Positions 62,099 to 64,000 of a stretch of 64,000 nucleotides of DNA are shown here, in pieces. The stretch's first letter is position 1. Each line of letters opens with the position of its first letter. This stretch comes from DASYCK01 sp036500205 (lineage in GTDB: Bacteria > Myxococcota_A > Polyangia > Fen-1088), in contig DASYCK010000009.1 in assembly GCA_036500205.1 (NCBI GenBank), forward strand, positions 4,417 to 68,416, written 5' to 3'. The position numbers and the translations under genes were made by a program. The notes under the pieces are model-generated. The model saw nothing but the letters and a program-made list of their open reading frames with translations. It did no database searches and was not told the DNA's origin.

Positions 62099-64000
62099 GT
62101 GAGCTCAACGATCGATGCGACTTCACCAGCGACGCCACCACCCGTCGCCCCGCCTCCTCTTTGCGCCGAGGGACTGACTTCGGAAGAGGCGGCGGCCCGT
62201 CTCGCCGTCGTGGGACACAACCTGATCGCGGAGAAGCGAAGCCGTCCCGTGGCCGTGCAGATCCTGCTGCGCTTTCGCAATCCCCTCATCCTCCTCTTGC
62301 TGGCGGCCAGCGCGGTCGCGGGACTGACCGGGGACCTCCGCAGCTTCGTGGTGACGTTCGTGATGGTGCTGCTGAGCGTGGGGCTCGACTTCACGCAGGA
62401 GCACCGGGCCGGTCAGGCGGCCGAACGGCTACGACGGTCGGCGGTCACCAGGGCCAGCGTGATGAGGGACGGTCGCCTGTGCGAGATCGGCGCACCCGAC
62501 ATCGTGCCGGGCGACCTCGTCATGCTGTGCGCGGGCGATCTGGTTCCTGCCGATGGTCTCTTGATCGAGGCGCGCGACCTGTTCGCGAATCAAGCGCTGC
62601 TCACCGGCGAGCCCTACCCCGTCGAGAAGGGGCCGCTCGCGGCGGGGGAAGGCCCCGGAGGCACGCAGGGCCCGCTATCGGCGGACCGACGCGAGGTCCT
62701 GCTCATGGGGTGTTCCATCACCAGCGGGCAGGGGCACCTGATGATCGTGAACACCGGCGCCCGCACGGTCCTTGGCCAGATCGGCGCGTCGCTGCAGCGT
62801 GACCCGTCGCCGTCGGCCTTCGAGCAAGGGACGCGCGCCTTCGGCATGTTGATTTTGAGGCTGGCGCTGATCATGGTGCTGTTCGTCATCCTGGTCGACG
62901 CCTGGCGCGGGCGACCCTGGCTCGAGTCGTTCCTGTTTTCCGTGGCGCTGGCCGTCGGTCTGACCCCCGAGCTGTTGCCCATGGTCGTCTCGGTGACGCT
63001 GTCGCGGGGCGCGATGCGGCTGTCTCGAAAGAAGGTGCTGGTGAAGCGCCTGGCCGCCATCCACGACCTGGGCAGCATGGACGTGCTGTGCACGGACAAG
63101 ACCGGCACGCTGACCGAAGCGCGCATCCGCCTGCAGCAGCACGTCGACGTGGGAGGCCTCGGCAGCCCCCGCGTGCTGGCGATGGCGCACTTGAATAGCC
63201 GCTTCCAGTCCGGGTTGAAGAGCCCCATGGACGAGGCCATCGAGGGCGCCGTGGCGGCGGAGGCGCCCGATCCGATGCTGTCGGGCGACTGGCGCAAGCT
63301 CGACGAGGTGCCGTTCGACTTCGAGCGCCGGCGCGTCTCCACGCTGGTGACGCGCGGCACGGCCGCCCCCCTGCTTATCGTCAAGGGGGCGTTCGAGAGC
63401 ATCCTCGCCGCGGTGGGACGGGTCGAGGACGGAGGCCCGGCGAACATCCAGCCCTTGGACGAGGCCCGGCGAGCCGCCGTGCAGGCGCGCTGCGAGGCCC
63501 TGGGCGAGGATGGGCTGCGCGTCCTGGGGATCGCCTGGAAGGAGCTGGCCAGCGAGCGGACCAGCGCCGAGAAGGGCGACGAGCGCGACCTGATCCTGGC
63601 CGGCCTGCTCGTCTTCCAGGATCCTCCCAAGCAGAGCGCCCGCGCCGCGCTGCGCGCGCTGGACGAGCGCGGCGTGGCCATCAAGGTTCTCACTGGCGAC
63701 GACACCCGGGTGGCCCGCCACGTCTGCCGCGAGATCGGCCTCGCCGTCGAGGGCGTGACGACGGGCGCCGAGCTTCAGCTCCTCGACGACGCCGCGCTCG
63801 ACGCCGTGGTGGAGCGGAACACGGTCTATTGCCGGGTCACGCCGGCGCAGAAGGATCGGATCATCCTGTCGTTGAAGCGGCGGAAGCACACGGTCGGCTT
63901 CATGGGCGACGGCATCAACGACGCCTCGGCCCTGCACAGCGCCGACGTCGGGATCTCCGTCGACACCGCGGTGGACGTGGCCAAGGAAGCGGCCGACCTG
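62099..64000 (+). CDS. mgtA: P-type ATPase, MgtA-type (type IIIB) magnesium transporter, 3' end outside window
   Basis: The first 634 residues are present and the frame is open to the window edge. After a Pro/Ala-rich N-terminus comes AEGLTSEEAAARLAVVGHNL (cation-transporter N-domain). The actuator loop LTGEP, helix-4 motif VGLTPELLPMVV, phosphorylation site CTDKTGTLT, and hinge motif MGDGINDASALHSADVGISV follow. LTPELLPM and DVAKEAADL are typical of bacterial magnesium-importing MgtA/MgtB ATPases of the inner membrane; ion choice is inferred. The GTG at 62099 is the last in-frame start before the conserved N-domain. It lacks a Shine-Dalgarno but has the island's promoter element upstream. 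Confidence 0.88.
   Translation, partial: MSSTIDATSPATPPPVAPPPLCAEGLTSEEAAARLAVVGHNLIAEKRSRPVAVQILLRFRNPLILLLLAASAVAGLTGDLRSFVVTFVMVLLSVGLDFTQEHRAGQAAERLRRSAVTRASVMRDGRLCEIGAPDIVPGDLVMLCAGDLVPADGLLIEARDLFANQALLTGEPYPVEKGPLAAGEGPGGTQGPLSADRREVLLMGCSITSGQGHLMIVNTGARTVLGQIGASLQRDPSPSAFEQGTRAFGMLILRLALIMVLFVILVDAWRGRPWLESFLFSVALAVGLTPELLPMVVSVTLSRGAMRLSRKKVLVKRLAAIHDLGSMDVLCTDKTGTLTEARIRLQQHVDVGGLGSPRVLAMAHLNSRFQSGLKSPMDEAIEGAVAAEAPDPMLSGDWRKLDEVPFDFERRRVSTLVTRGTAAPLLIVKGAFESILAAVGRVEDGGPANIQPLDEARRAAVQARCEALGEDGLRVLGIAWKELASERTSAEKGDERDLILAGLLVFQDPPKQSARAALRALDERGVAIKVLTGDDTRVARHVCREIGLAVEGVTTGAELQLLDDAALDAVVERNTVYCRVTPAQKDRIILSLKRRKHTVGFMGDGINDASALHSADVGISVDTAVDVAKEAADL

Noticed and set aside
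1..64000. tRNA, rRNA, integrase, transposase or phage genes
   Set aside because: None was recognisable on either strand, so I do not call the stress island a mobile element despite its relics.

Overview
This is a GC-rich (visibly near 70 percent) bacterial chromosome segment with no rRNA, tRNA, phage or IS genes that I can see. The protein repertoire points to Myxococcota, probably a Polyangia-like soil bacterium. The signs are many secreted lipoproteins with long Gly/Ser-rich linkers, a PEGA/TPR-type membrane protein, a lipoprotein with ten Cys-rich repeats, an NtrC-type activator, and stand-alone sensor kinases. The taxonomic call is inference from gene style, not from a marker gene.

Left part (1-18.9 kb). 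The window opens inside a CysC-type APS kinase, followed by a DHH phosphoesterase and a PAPS-type sulfotransferase, which together look like a make/use/recycle unit for PAPS. Two paralogous arylsulfotransferase-like lipoproteins (2945-4669 and 15770-17446) bracket two divergent operons. One encodes a KAS III-like enzyme, a DUF1302-like outer-membrane protein and a LolA-like protein. The other encodes a lipoprotein, a FadL-like porin, a periplasmic protein and an MMPL/RND exporter. Together they suggest synthesis and envelope transport of a hydrophobic product. A TauE/SafE-type anion exporter follows.

Middle part (18.9-43 kb). A purple-acid-phosphatase-like lipoprotein with a broken metal motif and an NAD-dependent epimerase precede a five-gene run: ATP-grasp, aldo/keto reductase, PAP2, Acg-like nitroreductase and PaaK-like adenylating enzyme. 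After that come mainly secreted or surface proteins of unknown role: lipoproteins, a PEGA protein, a ten-repeat Cys-rich protein, a PQQ-type beta-propeller with calcium-binding repeats, and a lactonase-type propeller. An FtsH-like AAA protease also lies here.

Right part (43-64 kb). This is a dense stress or dormancy island: BON, CBS and universal stress proteins, a Pat-type acyl-CoA synthetase/acetyltransferase, two cytochrome c'-like proteins, YceI, a zinc alcohol dehydrogenase and an MgtA-type ATPase. It also has a globin-coupled histidine kinase with a response regulator, an NtrC-family activator and a REC-PAS kinase. Many of its first genes lack a Shine-Dalgarno sequence but carry a sigma54-like TGGC-N7-TTGC element 15-17 nt before the start codon, which would give nearly leaderless mRNAs. 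The island also holds several gene relics: a truncated USP, a P-type ATPase fragment, two kinase fragments and a USP with an internal deletion. They indicate repeated duplication and decay. I regard the repeated promoter layout as the most novel signal in the window.
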